Shown here: positions 11,011-21,490 of the stretch, one piece after another
Layout of the letters: each line of letters begins with the position of its first letter
Position numbering within the stretch: the stretch's first letter is position 1
Assembly: GCA_036250195.1 (NCBI GenBank)
Contig: JAVHZZ010000003.1
Coordinates: 34,316,335-34,380,334, forward strand
Direction of reading: 5' to 3'
Length of the DNA: 64,000 bases
From: Mixophyes australis
Taxonomy: Eukaryota > Chordata > Amphibia > Anura > Limnodynastidae
Notes under the pieces: generated by a model
Told to the model about the DNA's origin: nothing
Seen by the model: only the letters and a program-made list of their open reading frames with translations
The model's database searches: none
Position numbers and translations under genes: made by a program

Positions 11011-12663
11011 TTACCACAGGTTAACTTTACTTTGTCTAGTTGTAGGATTACAGGTCTGACCTGAACTCTCGAGTTGATTATTGCTTTCACGCACAGCCTT
11101 TGCTGCTATAACGTGTGCGGGCAGGTGTGAGTTTTCTAGTCTATGTGAATTCCTTCTTGGATGATATCTATGTGACCCACCCCTATGTGTATTGTCACTT
11201 TCCTTTTTACAATCTATCCTAATGTGTCCTTCTCTGCAATTGTAACATCTCACTATTCTGGGTTTCCTGTTATGTGGGTTGTATACTGGTGGTCGTGTGT
11301 GCAGTCCCTCTAGTGCTGGGATACTTACCATCATTACCCTATTACTTAGTGTCTCTTTCTGTTTATTTTTATCATGTCCTATAGCTGACTCCCTGAGAAC
11401 ACTTACAGTACTTCCTCTCCAGTATGGTAATGAAGTTTGCACCCTTCTTTTCAAGTTTTCCCTGAGTCCATCCATTAGAACTTTAACAGCAACCTCTCTG
11501 CAGTGTACATTATCTTTTATGTCTGGTACCCCAGTATATTTGCCCATTTCTATTAGAGCTCTGCAAAAATAGTCTGTAGCATTTTCACTATCTTTTTGCT
11601 GGATAGTAAAAATTTTACTCCAGTCCACTATCACTGGGAAATATATGGCCAACCGTGTGATTATTTGTCTAATATTGTCCTGATTATCATCCTCGGTTAA
11701 GGATTCATCCTCCTCCAACATACAATCCCTAATGAACTTTTGTATATCAGTATTGAGAGGAAGACAGGTTTTCAATAATACTCGCCAATCGTTATTAGTT
11801 GGCTCATACATATTACCATAATATCTAATAAACTGCTGACATTTGGTCAAATCTTTCCTAGTATCAGGGAAATCAGACAAAATTGAAAATGTTTCAGATC
11901 TAGTGCCTGTATCATGCTTTGCTACATGTTTTAAGGGAACGTCACCATCTCTGTCCGCTTTCCCATTGGGAACTGTTGTAGTGCAGACAGGATGTAAGTC
12001 TACCAAATGACTATGTTCTGAACTAGGTGCTGAAATTGCTGCTGCAGTACAATGGATGTCTCCCCCTGTGTTAACCTTTACATTATTCTCACCACTTTCA
12101 GCCGCTACCCCTGCTGGTGGGGCCGTCCCTCTTCTTTGTCCTGAAACATTACTTTTAACATTACTTAAAACAACATACAGGTTACTAGTTACAGTTTTCA
12201 CATTTTTGGTATTGGCTGTACTTCCCGTTCCGACCGAATTTGTCGGGGGCGTGTTTGCGCTCAGTTCGCCATGCTTAGCAACGCACACTTCCGGAATGCT
12301 TGTTTCCGGTACGCTTACTTCCGCTGAACACGCTTTTTTCGCTACACTCACTTCCGCTGTGTGTTCGCTGCTCTGCCACGTGTTACCTTCCATTTGCCAC
12401 GATTTTAAACAATGATTATGTGCATTTCTCACTTTCGTTGATTTAATTAACCGTACATTATCTTTTACGGTATTTAGTACCTCTGCATTAAAACTCCCTG
12501 TTGTTGGGAAAGGCCTAACACACTCTTTGGTCATCCCGACCCCTGTGTTGCAATAAGCCGTTGCGTATGCACCATATTTATTACACATACAAAACCTTGC
12601 TGAATCCCTAAGGCCTTCTTTAGGCAGTACATTGGCCATCTCTAGCATATGCTTAGCACCCAT
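11011..12663 (-). CDS. Retroviral Gag polyprotein, uninterrupted ORF
   Basis: The frame is open for 561 codons up to 12696, but the first ATG is at 12663, which gives about 550 residues beginning Met-Gly, as expected for an N-myristoylated matrix protein. The N-terminal third has several cysteines. A Thr/Ser/Ala-rich middle (about residues 100-270) includes tandem 'AEVSV / PEVCV'-like motifs. The segment from about residue 280 to 440 ('YYGNMYEP...DWSKIF...') is the likely capsid. Near residue 480 is one zinc knuckle, Cys-X2-Cys-X3-His-X4-Cys, one residue short of the canonical spacing, followed by an Arg/His-rich nucleocapsid tail. The protein would package the RNA genome and form the core at the plasma membrane. 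An intact gag with no pol beside it is odd; it could persist by chance or be moved in trans. Confidence 0.75.
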   Translation of the reverse strand: MGAKHMLEMANVLPKEGLRDSARFCMCNKYGAYATAYCNTGVGMTKECVRPFPTTGSFNAEVLNTVKDNVRLIKSTKVRNAHNHCLKSWQMEGNTWQSSEHTAEVSVAKKACSAEVSVPETSIPEVCVAKHGELSANTPPTNSVGTGSTANTKNVKTVTSNLYVVLSNVKSNVSGQRRGTAPPAGVAAESGENNVKVNTGGDIHCTAAAISAPSSEHSHLVDLHPVCTTTVPNGKADRDGDVPLKHVAKHDTGTRSETFSILSDFPDTRKDLTKCQQFIRYYGNMYEPTNNDWRVLLKTCLPLNTDIQKFIRDCMLEEDESLTEDDNQDNIRQIITRLAIYFPVIVDWSKIFTIQQKDSENATDYFCRALIEMGKYTGVPDIKDNVHCREVAVKVLMDGLRENLKRRVQTSLPYWRGSTVSVLRESAIGHDKNKQKETLSNRVMMVSIPALEGLHTRPPVYNPHNRKPRIVRCYNCREGHIRIDCKKESDNTHRGGSHRYHPRRNSHRLENSHLPAHVIAAKAVRESNNQLESSGQTCNPTTRQSKVNLW

Positions 12664-13631
12664 GTTGAACAGTGTCTTAGATAGCCCGGCTACCACAACC
12701 TTCTATGCGGAACACAGATATACTGATTTCAACAATTGCTACAATCACTCTACCGCTAGAGATCTCTTACTGGCCGTGGAAGTATTCGCTACAAGCCACG
12801 TCCACTCGCTTCCTCTTGTTTTAGACAAGGACCCCTAACACAGAAACTATCACTGTGGGACCCAAAGGCTATCAGCTCCTCGATGCCCTGGCTAAACCAC
12901 AAAAATCTGTTGAGTTTATTATAACTGGGAGAACAAAGTCGATACAATCAACCAGCCTTTCCAACATAATTCCTCCTAGCTGTTTCACCAATTCGCACTG
13001 ATGGTTGTCATGAGGTTAGATCGCACAGCCTACCAATACTAATTATTAGCAAACCTTGCGATCTATTGGTAGCGCTTTGAGAAAACCCGGTTTTCGCATT
13101 CGGTATACCTGCCCTGTATACCGTCCTTCAGTTGGACAATCCGCCTTCTCAGACAGCAACTGAGCACAATGAATAATAAACAGTGTATCTACGTTACAAA
13201 ATCACACACTATACACCTTTTCTGCGCAGAAAATTAAAAGTTCCCAACAACAGTAATAATGTCTCAGAGGTTTTCACAAGTAATTTATAATATGCATGTA
13301 TAACTATCAAAACAATTGTTTAACCACGTGGCAAATCTACCGGAAGTTTGCGTACGCACAGCCGGAAATACACATACGCACAGCAATGCAATACACTTTA
13401 AAACGTAAAACGACAATAAAAAGAAACATTTTTCTTTCTTGTCCCTAGATTCTAATTAGCGTTCCTTCAGTCTATGCAACAACAGACATTCGGTCTCTCA
13501 ACACAAAGTGAACCACAGGTCTTAAACACATTGCGTTCTTTCCTGCTATGCGACGCGTCCGTCAATCCACCCTTTGTTGAGGAACCGAATAATGTAAGCG
13601 TTGCATACCTGCCGGTAACGTAACTCACCTT
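12664..13631 (-). other. Retroviral leader between primer site and gag
   Basis: About 970 bases of 5' untranslated leader, where a packaging signal would be expected. I see no long frame. At 13575-13585 it contains 'ccaccctttgt', the complement of 'acaaagggtgg', which repeats the polypurine tract found beside the 3' LTR. Confidence 0.5.
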
Positions 13632-13641
13632 CGAGCCCCCA
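13632..13641 (-). promoter_or_regulatory. Primer-binding site, tRNA-Pro-like
   Basis: On the minus strand, three bases after the 5' LTR, the sequence reads TGGGGGCTCG. This equals the first ten bases of the 18-base tRNA-Pro primer site known from murine leukaemia-type retroviruses. The remaining eight bases differ here, so the match is partial. Confidence 0.6.
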
Positions 13642-13644
13642 AAT

Positions 13645-14250
13645 TATTAAAGTAATTATATTGTTTTAAAATAAGCATTGCCAACTCAATTGTATGTGTT
13701 TCCAAAGCACAAAGTGATTTATTATAGTAGATGTAAATAGTCAACAATTCAATACATTATTATATTATGATAAAGTACAGTACAGCCAATACCAAAAGAT
13801 AAGTACATACCAATGCAATTGCTTGCGCACGCTGTGCACCCACGGGACCCGGTGGACAGTATATCTGTTAGAATACTGTGTCAGAGTTGACTGAGGGCCA
13901 GGGTGTGTGCAGCTATGATTATATACAGTACAATGTTACACTTGAACAATAGAGATGACGTAGATTGTTTCTATAGGTCCAGACGTTGGGTGGGTCCAGT
14001 GTAAACAGATCATAGGTTGATTCAATCTAAGGAATCCAAAGGTGGGGGTCGTCTCTCCAGGGGGTCTGCCCCTTTCATAGCCAGCATCATACAAAGGATT
14101 ATTCCCTAATATCAATAACTAAAGTATGCAATGTGCGATCTCTTCGCCGACTGCACCGGACAGCTGCTGATGATTAGGGGATCAATATGATATCAGGCAT
14201 GACACCTTTCCTATAACCTAAACCTTTAATAACACTGCAATGTACATATA

Positions 14251-14293
<43 letters not shown>

Positions 14294-14514
14294 GACTAAT
14301 AATAAACCAAATACTATCTGCTCCTGAATTACAGTGTAACAGAACCAATATGAAATTATATAAATAACTAAATGTTGTAATGCGAGTGTGTGCGTGCGTA
14401 TTTTACCGTGCGAACGCAGCACGCCGCGTGTTACGTGGCGTACGGATCGCATTTGCATGGCTAAACAATATTAAACCAATATACTTTCGTTTATCCAATT
14501 ATACGACTTCAACA
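13645..14514 (-). repeat. 5' LTR of the minus-strand endogenous retrovirus
   Basis: The LTR is 870 bp, with the same termini as the 3' LTR. It has a longer TA tract (about 14258-14294) and the 35-base segment that the 3' LTR lacks. The minus-strand AATAAA lies near 13718. Its inner edge adjoins the primer site, which fixes the direction of the provirus. Confidence 0.85.
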
Positions 14515-14518
14515 AAAT

Positions 14519-15104
14519 GAATGTGAGGACTGACAGCCTGGGCCACTTGAGGTCAGACTCCTGTACACTATATAACCCTGAGTGTACCCTCGTACTACAA
14601 ATAATGACTTTTTAACATGTAGTCTTTGACGTGTATCAGGTTGCCGCTGCTCTAGGTTATAGGAAGACGTGGGTGTTCATGTGGGTGTTCATGTGTATGT
14701 AAAACCACATAATCAAGAAGGGGCAGATTACATCTTGGACGAGGAGCACTGCCTGCACTGCGGGTAGTTATGACCATGCCAAGGTAAAACTCACCACTTA
14801 TACCTGCTTTTTGCCACTAGACAGCGGAGAGGAGCGATTAGCGTCAAAAGGCGATAGTGGTAAAATCTGGTGTTCAGTAACCAGGTTCGTGTTTAGTAAG
14901 AGTAATCTTGAAACATAGTCATTGTTTAATGCCTAGGAAATTAACATTGTGCCAAATGTGCTCCTTATTCTTTATGTTAATCCCTCACTACACAGCTTCT
15001 GAGATGCACTTCATACTGTGGTGTATTGTGCCTTGTGGAATGTTTTCAGCAAATTATTGCGGCACAAAATAGGAAAAGCTATTTCCCACCTTACATTCAG
15101 TGCT
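14519..15104. other. No feature recognised
   Basis: Host flank of the provirus. I see no gene or repeat ends. Confidence 0.4.
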
Positions 15105-16440
15105 CAATCATTTGACACAATGCACCACAATTTTAAAGTGACAGTAACAAGTAAAGGACAGTGTCAGGAACACGCTCCCAGCTTCCGTGACTTTGGGTGT
15201 TTACTGTATGAGGTTATACATGATTCCAGCCCGCAGTCTTTCTACCTATCACACAGGTTATAGACCTGCTGAATCTTCCCACACAGCGCTCTCACCCCCC
15301 CCCCCCCCCCCCCCACACACACACACTTCAGGTTTGCCACCACCTATTGAATACAGGCAATAGGACCCCAATATACTGTCCCAAACTGGCACACAAGGCT
15401 TCTGGCTACGCACAGGTCAGCAAAGCCCATCCCAGCAATCAAAGGGTTAACTCGTCACACCTCCAGACTTTTACACAAATGTAAATACAAGCACACACTA
15501 GGCTTCTTAGTCAAATGTGTTAACAAATCACACATCAGCATTTAAAGGGTTAACTTGGTTGAGCTGTATTCTTCTTAACATTGCTTAGAGTATCAAGGAT
15601 GCCACTTATTAAATTATAGATTTAATATACAAAGGTACAGGGCATTCAGATATAACATACAATTTATAAACAATTGACATAACATACACAACCAAAACAG
15701 TTTAAAATAAAAGAGATTAGATAAAGAGTATAATTTACATGACTTGTATAATTTGTGCCATGGGAAACTGGCTTGGAAGATGGACAGCTTATCAATGTGG
15801 ATTGATTTTCCCAAAAGACTGACAATGTGTTGTAACTGGTTTAAGCTTTTTAAAGACAATTTCACACCTTTCCCCACCTCCCGAGGGGTTGTGGTCTGTG
15901 ACACTTTTTTCAATCACCATTTGCATGTTGCCTGATTTACTACCCAATTCTACTATGTGACCTAACTTTTCTGTGGAGTGTCACACATAATTGTATTATT
16001 AATACATCCCCTATGAATTTACCCATCTATTAATACCAAACACGCCTAGGTACACGGTGTCTGTTTGAGGTTATACTATTTCCTCAACTTCTCTCTGTGA
16101 CAGAGTTCTTAATTTGACATATGAGTTGCCCATCATCATGCTATTGAGGAATATGTGGTTGATCACTACTTTTATTGATTTTAAGTGGCATATTTTAAAA
16201 TTGAATTATTTTTGTCTATATAAAATATAGCCAAGTCAGCACATGGTCTCTTTGAGCCAGACACCATGCTGAGCGGTTCCTAGTCTATTCAGATGGCAAA
16301 CTTCATCCTAGGCCAGGATATATCTCACCACAGGGGCCTTTGAAGATGACACAAGTGACACTGCTATCTTCTAACACTGGGATGTGCAGAGCCACCGAAC
16401 ACACACACAACAGACTCTCTGGCTTCACATTTTACACTTT
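15105..16440. repeat. Repeat A, copy 1 (unclassified)
   Basis: It is aligned with a second, interrupted copy (17640-28375). Shared words include 'acagtgtcaggaacacgctc', 'ggtttgccaccacctattg', 'caaagggttaact', 'ttaaattatagatttaata' and, at the far end, 'cactgggatgtgca'. Similarity falls off in the middle, so this is an old family. The poly-C run at 15294-15314 is absent from copy 2. A SINE, LTR and DNA element are all possible; I see no terminal inverted repeats or coding potential. Confidence 0.6.
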
Positions 16441-17639
16441 AGTAGCTCAACTTATCAATGGATTCATTCAATATACCATATTTACACTGCAGTTATGATT
16501 TAGGCCTTATTCACGCACAATTATGTGATGAGTTAACCCTTATAAATAACTCTATGCTCACGACAGACAGATTTACAAATTGGCAGCGTTTTGTATTTTG
16601 TTAAACACAGTTAAAAATAGATACTATATAAAGTAATTTGTCACACTTTCCCCTCCTCTTTTGCTCCACCTCACCTACTTAATTTGTCACCATGTTGCTT
16701 TTATATGGTCATGGAATTATTTGCTGACTTCTAATATCATTATAATCTATAACACAAGATACGTTATCAACTCTATTTATTGCAAAATGAAAGTGATTGT
16801 ACTCCACATAAATGCAACTGTGTTAAACAAAACATGATTAAATGTTACTGGCGTTTATGAGAATTTTAAAAATGTGGTTTATGAACTGAAACATTTCATT
16901 CTATTTACACCACATAAGTTAATTAGGAACAAACTATCTTTTCAACTTTGTAACTTTAATACTGAATTTGCACCTGGACAAAATATGTTGTGATGCGAAT
17001 GGTTCAAATGCATTTTTTTATGCTGGAAAATAGTCTGCTTTTACATATATTGCACAAATACTGGGCAGCTTTATTTTTATACTGCAATTTAGAGTTGAGC
17101 TAGAACACATCCTCTCCCAACTCTAAATCTGCCCACACATTTTAAGTTCGTAGTGAAAATTCTTCCCAAGCATTGGCCAGAAAAATAAGTGGATGACTCA
17201 CTAGCAAGTAGAGGAAGATTGAATGGTTTGAATGGACCAAGATTTATGTTTTTGGTCTCAGCTAGGCACTATGTTTGGTATAAGCCTATGTATCATCCCA
17301 ACAGCACTGACACTACCATGAAGCATAGAGGTAGATGTATCAAAGCTTAAAACAGGAAATAGAGTAGGTATTGCCACTAACAACCAATCAGATTCTAGTT
17401 GATATATCCACTAATCCAGTACTTCTTCTCAATTTTTCTCTATCCTGATAAATTCTCTCATCACCATCGCTGGGAGATATCGTGAGAAACAGTGACTTTA
17501 TGGTGGATATTGCACTCATCTCATTTTTGAATATATGATCTATAGAAGAAAGCATCTTTGATATTAAAAATAACTTTAGGAGGCATCTACATATGATCCA
17601 TAGAAGAGAGTTACTTTATGGTTTGTCACATCCAGTGCT
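16441..17639. other. Mostly unassigned; one foldback fragment
   Basis: AT-rich. A fragment at about 17330-17425 holds 'caaccaatcagattctagtt', the core of the PIF/Harbinger-like foldbacks listed elsewhere. Words near 17525-17620 ('tgatctatagaagaaag') recur near 28470, just beyond the other end of repeat A copy 2. Confidence 0.4.
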
Positions 17640-18059
17640 CAATCATTTGACACAATGCACCACAATTTAAAAGTGAGAGTAACAAGTAAAGGACAGTGTC
17701 AGGAACACGCTCCCAGCTTCCGTGACTTTGGGTGTTTACTGTATGAGGTCACACACGATTTCAGCCCGCAGTCTCTCTCTACCTATCACACAGGTTATAG
17801 ACCTAGTGAATCGCCCCCCACACACTTCAGGTTTGCCACCACCAGGGCCGGACTGGCCATCTGGCACTTCTGGCAAAGGCCAGAAGGGCAGATGGCAGTA
17901 TGGGCCGGTCCGGCTCCCTGTGATACCCCCGGTTAAATGAAAAAAAATAAATTTTTTTTTTGTGCAGCCGTCATGACGTGTGACGTCATGACGGCTCTGT
18001 GCACCGGCCCGGCTCCCGCGTAGGACGAGCTGCAGTGGAGGCAGCTGTCAGTGTTGAGA

Positions 18060-19195
18060 TAAGTGTAGAGAATATGTGTGCAGGGGAGGGGGGAGGGAGA
18101 CAAACGGTATATGTGTGCAGAGAAGGGGGGAGACAAACGGTATGTGTGTGCAGGGAGGGGGACGACAAACGGAATATGTGTGCAGGGAGGGGGGGGAGAC
18201 AAACGGAATATGTGTGCAGGGAGGGGGGGAAACAAACGTAATATGTGTGCAGGGAGGGGGGGAGACAAACGGAATATGTGTGCAGGGAGGGGGGGAAGAC
18301 AAACGGAATATGTGTGCAGGGAGGGGGGGAGGACAAAACGGAATATGTGTGCAGGGAAGGGGGGGAGACAAACGGTATGTGTGTGGCAGGGAGGGGGGGA
18401 CGATGTGTGCAGGGAGGGGGGGGGAGACAAACGGAATATGTGTGCAGGGAGGGGGGGAAACAAACGTAATATGTGTGCAGGGAGGGGGGAGACAAACGGA
18501 ATATGTGTGCAGGGAGGGGGGGGAGACAAACGGAATATGTGTGCAGGGAAGGGGGGGAGACAAACGGTATGTGTGGGCAGGGAGGGGGGACGACAAACGG
18601 AATATGTGTGCAGGGAGGGGGGGGAGACAAATGGAATATGTGTGCAGGGAGGGGGGGAAACAAACGTAATATGTGTGCAGGGAGGGGGGGAGACAAACGG
18701 AATATGTGTGCAGGGAGGGGGGGAAGACAAACGGAATATGTGTGCAGGGAGGGGGGGAGACAAACGGTATATGTGTGCAGGGAGGGGGGGAGACAAACAG
18801 AATATGTGTGCAGGGAGGGGGGGGAGACAAACGGAATATGTGTGCAGGGAGGGGGGGAGACAAACGGAATATGTGTGCAGGGAGGGGGGGGACAAACGGA
18901 ATATGTGTGCAGGGAGGGGGGGGGAGACAAACGGAATATGTGTGCAGGGCGGGGGGGAGACAAACGGAATATGTGTGCAGGGAGGGGGGGGGGGACAAAC
19001 GGAATATGTGTGCAGGAAGGGGGGGGAGACAAACGGAATATGTGTGCAGGGAGGGGGGGAGACAAACGGAATATGTGTGCAGGGAGGGGGGGAGACAAAC
19101 GGAATATGTGAGCAGGGAGGGGGGGAGACAAATGGAATATGTGTGCAGGAGGGGGGGGGAGACAAACGGAATATGTGTGCAGGGGGGGGAGAGGG
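18060..19195. repeat. 33-bp G-rich minisatellite
   Basis: Roughly 33 head-to-tail units of the form aatatgtgtgcaggga, then a run of seven to nine G, then agacaaacgg. Units vary mainly in the length of the G run. Because 33 is divisible by three and the unit has no stop in most frames, both strands show very long open frames (up to 538 codons on the minus strand). Their products are pure repeats without a domain, so I treat them as artefacts. The G runs could form quadruplexes on the plus strand. Confidence 0.9.
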
Positions 19196-19560
19196 GCAAT
19201 AAATGTCTGCAGGGGGGGAGGGGCAATAAATGTCTGCAGGGAGAGGGGCAATAAATGTCTGCAGGGGGGGAGGGGCAATAAATGTCTGCAGAGGGGAGGA
19301 GAGGGGCAATAAATGTCTGCAGGGGGGGAGAGGGGCAATAAATGTCTGCAGGGGGATAGGTGGGGGTAAGTGAAAGTGCAGGGAGAAGGGGGGATGAGTG
19401 AAAATGTCTGCAGGGGTGTGTGAGTGAAAATGTCTACAGGGGGAAGGGGAAGGGGGAAGGGGGGGGTGAGTGAAAATGTCTGCAGGGGGAAGGGGGGATG
19501 AGTGAAAATGTCTGCAGGGGGAAGAGGGGGTGATTGAAAATGTCTGCAAGGGGGGGCAAT
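19196..19560. repeat. Two related minisatellites, about 26-28 bp and 31 bp
   Basis: From 19196 to about 19360 the unit is 'gggcaataaatgtctgcag' plus a G/A run. From about 19365 to 19560 it becomes 'gagtgaaaatgtctgcagg' plus a G/A run. Both keep 'atgtctgcaggg', so they appear to be relatives of one another and of the upstream 33-bp unit, whose 'tgtgtgcaggg' is similar. Confidence 0.8.
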
Positions 19561-19589
19561 GGCTGTAGGATGGGGAAAATAAAAATGGC

Positions 19590-19710
19590 CAATGTGTGTG
19601 GGGGACAGTATATGACTATAATGTGTGTGGGGGACAGTATATGACTATAATGTGTGTGGGGGACAATATATGACTATAATGTGTGTGGGGGACAGTATAT
19701 GACTATAATG
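19590..19710. repeat. 29-bp tandem repeat, four units
   Basis: Four units built on 'gggggacagtatatgactat' followed by 'aatgtgtgt'. One unit has 'acaatatat' in place of 'acagtatat'. It is the fourth tandem type in a row inside the hAT element. Confidence 0.85.
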
Positions 19711-19852
19711 TGTGCTATTAAGTGAATGTGGGGCTGTTTGGGGAAAATGAGGTCTAATTATTAAATGTGATTAGGAATTATTTAATGCCTGGGATGTTTG
19801 TGGGAAATGGTTATTTTTATTAAACATAAATGCTATTTAATTTCTTGCTGAG

Positions 19853-20517
19853 TGTCAGACGCCGTCCCGCACTCTTACCTGGTGCCGGGACGGACGTCTT
19901 CTCGATCCCCGCTCGTCCCGTTGCTAGGCAACGGGACGTCACTTCCGGGCACAGGAGCCCAGGCGCATGCGCCCGAACATCGCGTCTCGTTGCTAGGCAA
20001 CGGAGACGCTTGCCAACAGTTCCTGTCGGCGGTCAGATCAGCTGACCGCCGAGCTCCACTCCACCAATGACAGGGGTGGCGCCTCTATTTAAACTAGACT
20101 CTGGCATCACTAGGGTGCCAGAGTATCTAGTCTCCTTACCTGTCTCTAGGCTTTCCTGTTATATATATATATTTCTCCTGCCTCCTCCTCCGGATTGACC
20201 TTTGCCTGTTTTGACTATTCTTTGGATTCTCCCTGGTTCCTGTTCCTTATCCTGGTTCTGACTCTCGGCTTCCTGACTACCCTCCTGCCTCATCCTTCTG
20301 TACCTCGTTGCCTGCACGGATTTGACCTCGGACTGTTTCACGTGACCTCGCTGGTGGCTACCTGGGAGAACCGCGACCGACACGTCTCAGCGGCTAAGCC
20401 CATAACTCCTTGCGGGGTTCCCTGGTGAAAACCTGGGGCGTGGATAGACTCCGCGCCTCCTTACGTAGCAGCGCTAATACCAGCAGGTAAGGCCATCCAA
20501 TTACTTTGTTTGTGACA
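19853..20517 (+). repeat. 5' LTR of the sushi-type element
   Basis: It starts TGTCAGACGCCG and ends TTTGTGACA. It contains two copies of the palindrome GTTGCTAGGCAAC (19920-19932 and 19989-20001), a CCAAT at about 20065 and a TATTTAA promoter box at about 20087, so transcription likely starts near 20115. A long pyrimidine-rich leader follows. Open frames within it are duplicated in the 3' LTR and are not genes. Confidence 0.9.
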
Positions 20518-20530
20518 GAATACTCTGGCC

Positions 20531-21490
20531 ATGACCACGGATGGCCAAAATGAACCTTCAGCCCGGGACCTCTTACTGCATTTGGCCCAAAAGGTTGAAC
20601 GACAGGACGCCGAGCAAGCTAGGCTTCTCCAGTGTATCCAGGGTATAGCTACCCGACTGGATTCCATGCAGGTTTCGCTAGCTGCCTCCCAATCTGCTGT
20701 TGCCGCTCCCCCGCAAGCCATTTCTCCGGTCCTCGCTCGCTCTCCTGGGGCGTCCTCCTCGCTACGGCTGCCCACGCCAGAGAAATTCGATGGGGATCCT
20801 ACTAGATGCAGAGGATTTCTTAATCAGTGCTCCATACACTTTGAATGCAACGCAGGAGCCTTTTCTACTGAGCGTTCCAAGGTGGCCTTCATCATGTCAC
20901 TACTGTCTGGACAAGCCCTGGCCTGGGCTTCGCCACTGTGGGAACGAGATGATCCTCTTCTTCTAAATGCCTCCTCCTTCATCACATCCTTTCGCAAGAT
21001 CTTTGATGAGCCAGGCCGAGCATCTTCAGCAGCCTCCAGCCTTCTCTCCTTACGACAAGGCTCTCTGACGGTGGGTCAATACGCGGTACAGTTCCGCACC
21101 CTCGCTTCTGAGCTTAACTGGAACGATGAGGCACTCACGGCAACCTTCTGGCAGGGTCTTGCGGATCGTATCAAGGATGAATTGGTGTCCCGTGAGCTCC
21201 CAGCGGATCTGGACTCTCTCATATCCTTATGCAATAGGGTGGATCTCCGCTTTCGGGAACGCACTCAAGAAAGAGAGAGATCTTCCTCCAGACGTGTTTT
21301 CCCTCGCTTAGCCCCTCGGTTCCAGAACCCTACACCAGCTGTCTCTGACGAACCCATGCAAATTGGGCGCTCCCGGCTATCTCCTGAGGAGAGGGAGAAA
21401 AGGCTCCGGCAGAACCTCTGTCTCTATTGTGGAGAATCCGGACATCGGTTGCTGTCCTGTCCTAAACGGCCGGGAAACGCACCATCCTAG
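20531..21490 (+). CDS. Gag of the sushi-type retrotransposon
   Basis: The product has 319 residues. The ATG is only 13 bases after the LTR, the first in the transcript's internal part. The N-terminus is probably a coiled coil ('HLAQKVERQDAEQARLL'). Residues about 80-250 are a Ty3-type capsid that starts at 'LPTPEKFDGDPTRCRGFL', matching the retrotransposon gag family to which PEG10 belongs. Near residue 298 is a zinc knuckle Cys-X2-Cys-X4-His-X4-Cys for RNA binding. The preceding 'SPEEREKRLRQNLCLYC' is typical of sushi gag. The frame is intact and ends in TAG at 21488. Pol follows in the -1 frame through the slippery site at 21472. The protein would assemble virus-like particles in the cytoplasm. 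Confidence 0.9.
   Translation: MTTDGQNEPSARDLLLHLAQKVERQDAEQARLLQCIQGIATRLDSMQVSLAASQSAVAAPPQAISPVLARSPGASSSLRLPTPEKFDGDPTRCRGFLNQCSIHFECNAGAFSTERSKVAFIMSLLSGQALAWASPLWERDDPLLLNASSFITSFRKIFDEPGRASSAASSLLSLRQGSLTVGQYAVQFRTLASELNWNDEALTATFWQGLADRIKDELVSRELPADLDSLISLCNRVDLRFRERTQERERSSSRRVFPRLAPRFQNPTPAVSDEPMQIGRSRLSPEEREKRLRQNLCLYCGESGHRLLSCPKRPGNAPS
21472..21478 (+). promoter_or_regulatory. -1 ribosomal frameshift site GGGAAAC
   Basis: The heptamer is in exact register with gag codons (G GGA AAC, codons starting 21473 and 21476). It lies between the last pol-frame stop (21463-21465) and the gag stop (21488-21490), the only window in which slippage would fuse Gag to Pol. The same heptamer is the documented frameshift site of mammalian PEG10. 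GC-rich sequence follows, which could form the stimulatory structure. Confidence 0.85.

Larger units (their letters stand above)
6451..14514 (-). mobile_element. Endogenous retrovirus, minus strand, gag only
   Basis: An 8.06-kb provirus read on the minus strand. Its two LTRs (13645-14514 is 5', 6451-7282 is 3') share the same ends, and the whole is flanked by a 4-bp repeat AAAT (6447-6450 and 14515-14518). A 4-bp duplication and a primer site resembling tRNA-Pro (13632-13641) suit a gamma/epsilon-type (class I) retrovirus. A long gag ORF is present. The 3.7 kb where pol and env should be has no long frame and no RT motif that I can find, so this is a deletion or replacement derivative. By eye the LTRs differ at about 17 of roughly 800 bases plus one 30-40-base indel, so insertion was not recent. 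A solo LTR of the family lies at 47840. Confidence 0.8.

Noticed and set aside
17933..19549. Open frames of 193 to 538 codons on both strands
   Set aside because: They are translations of the 33-bp G-rich minisatellite, whose unit length keeps frames open. The products are pure repeats without a domain or start context.
19830..20428. Short ORFs in the sushi LTR, repeated at 24780-25377
   Set aside because: They are identical because the LTRs are identical. They lie in promoter and leader sequence and have no protein features.
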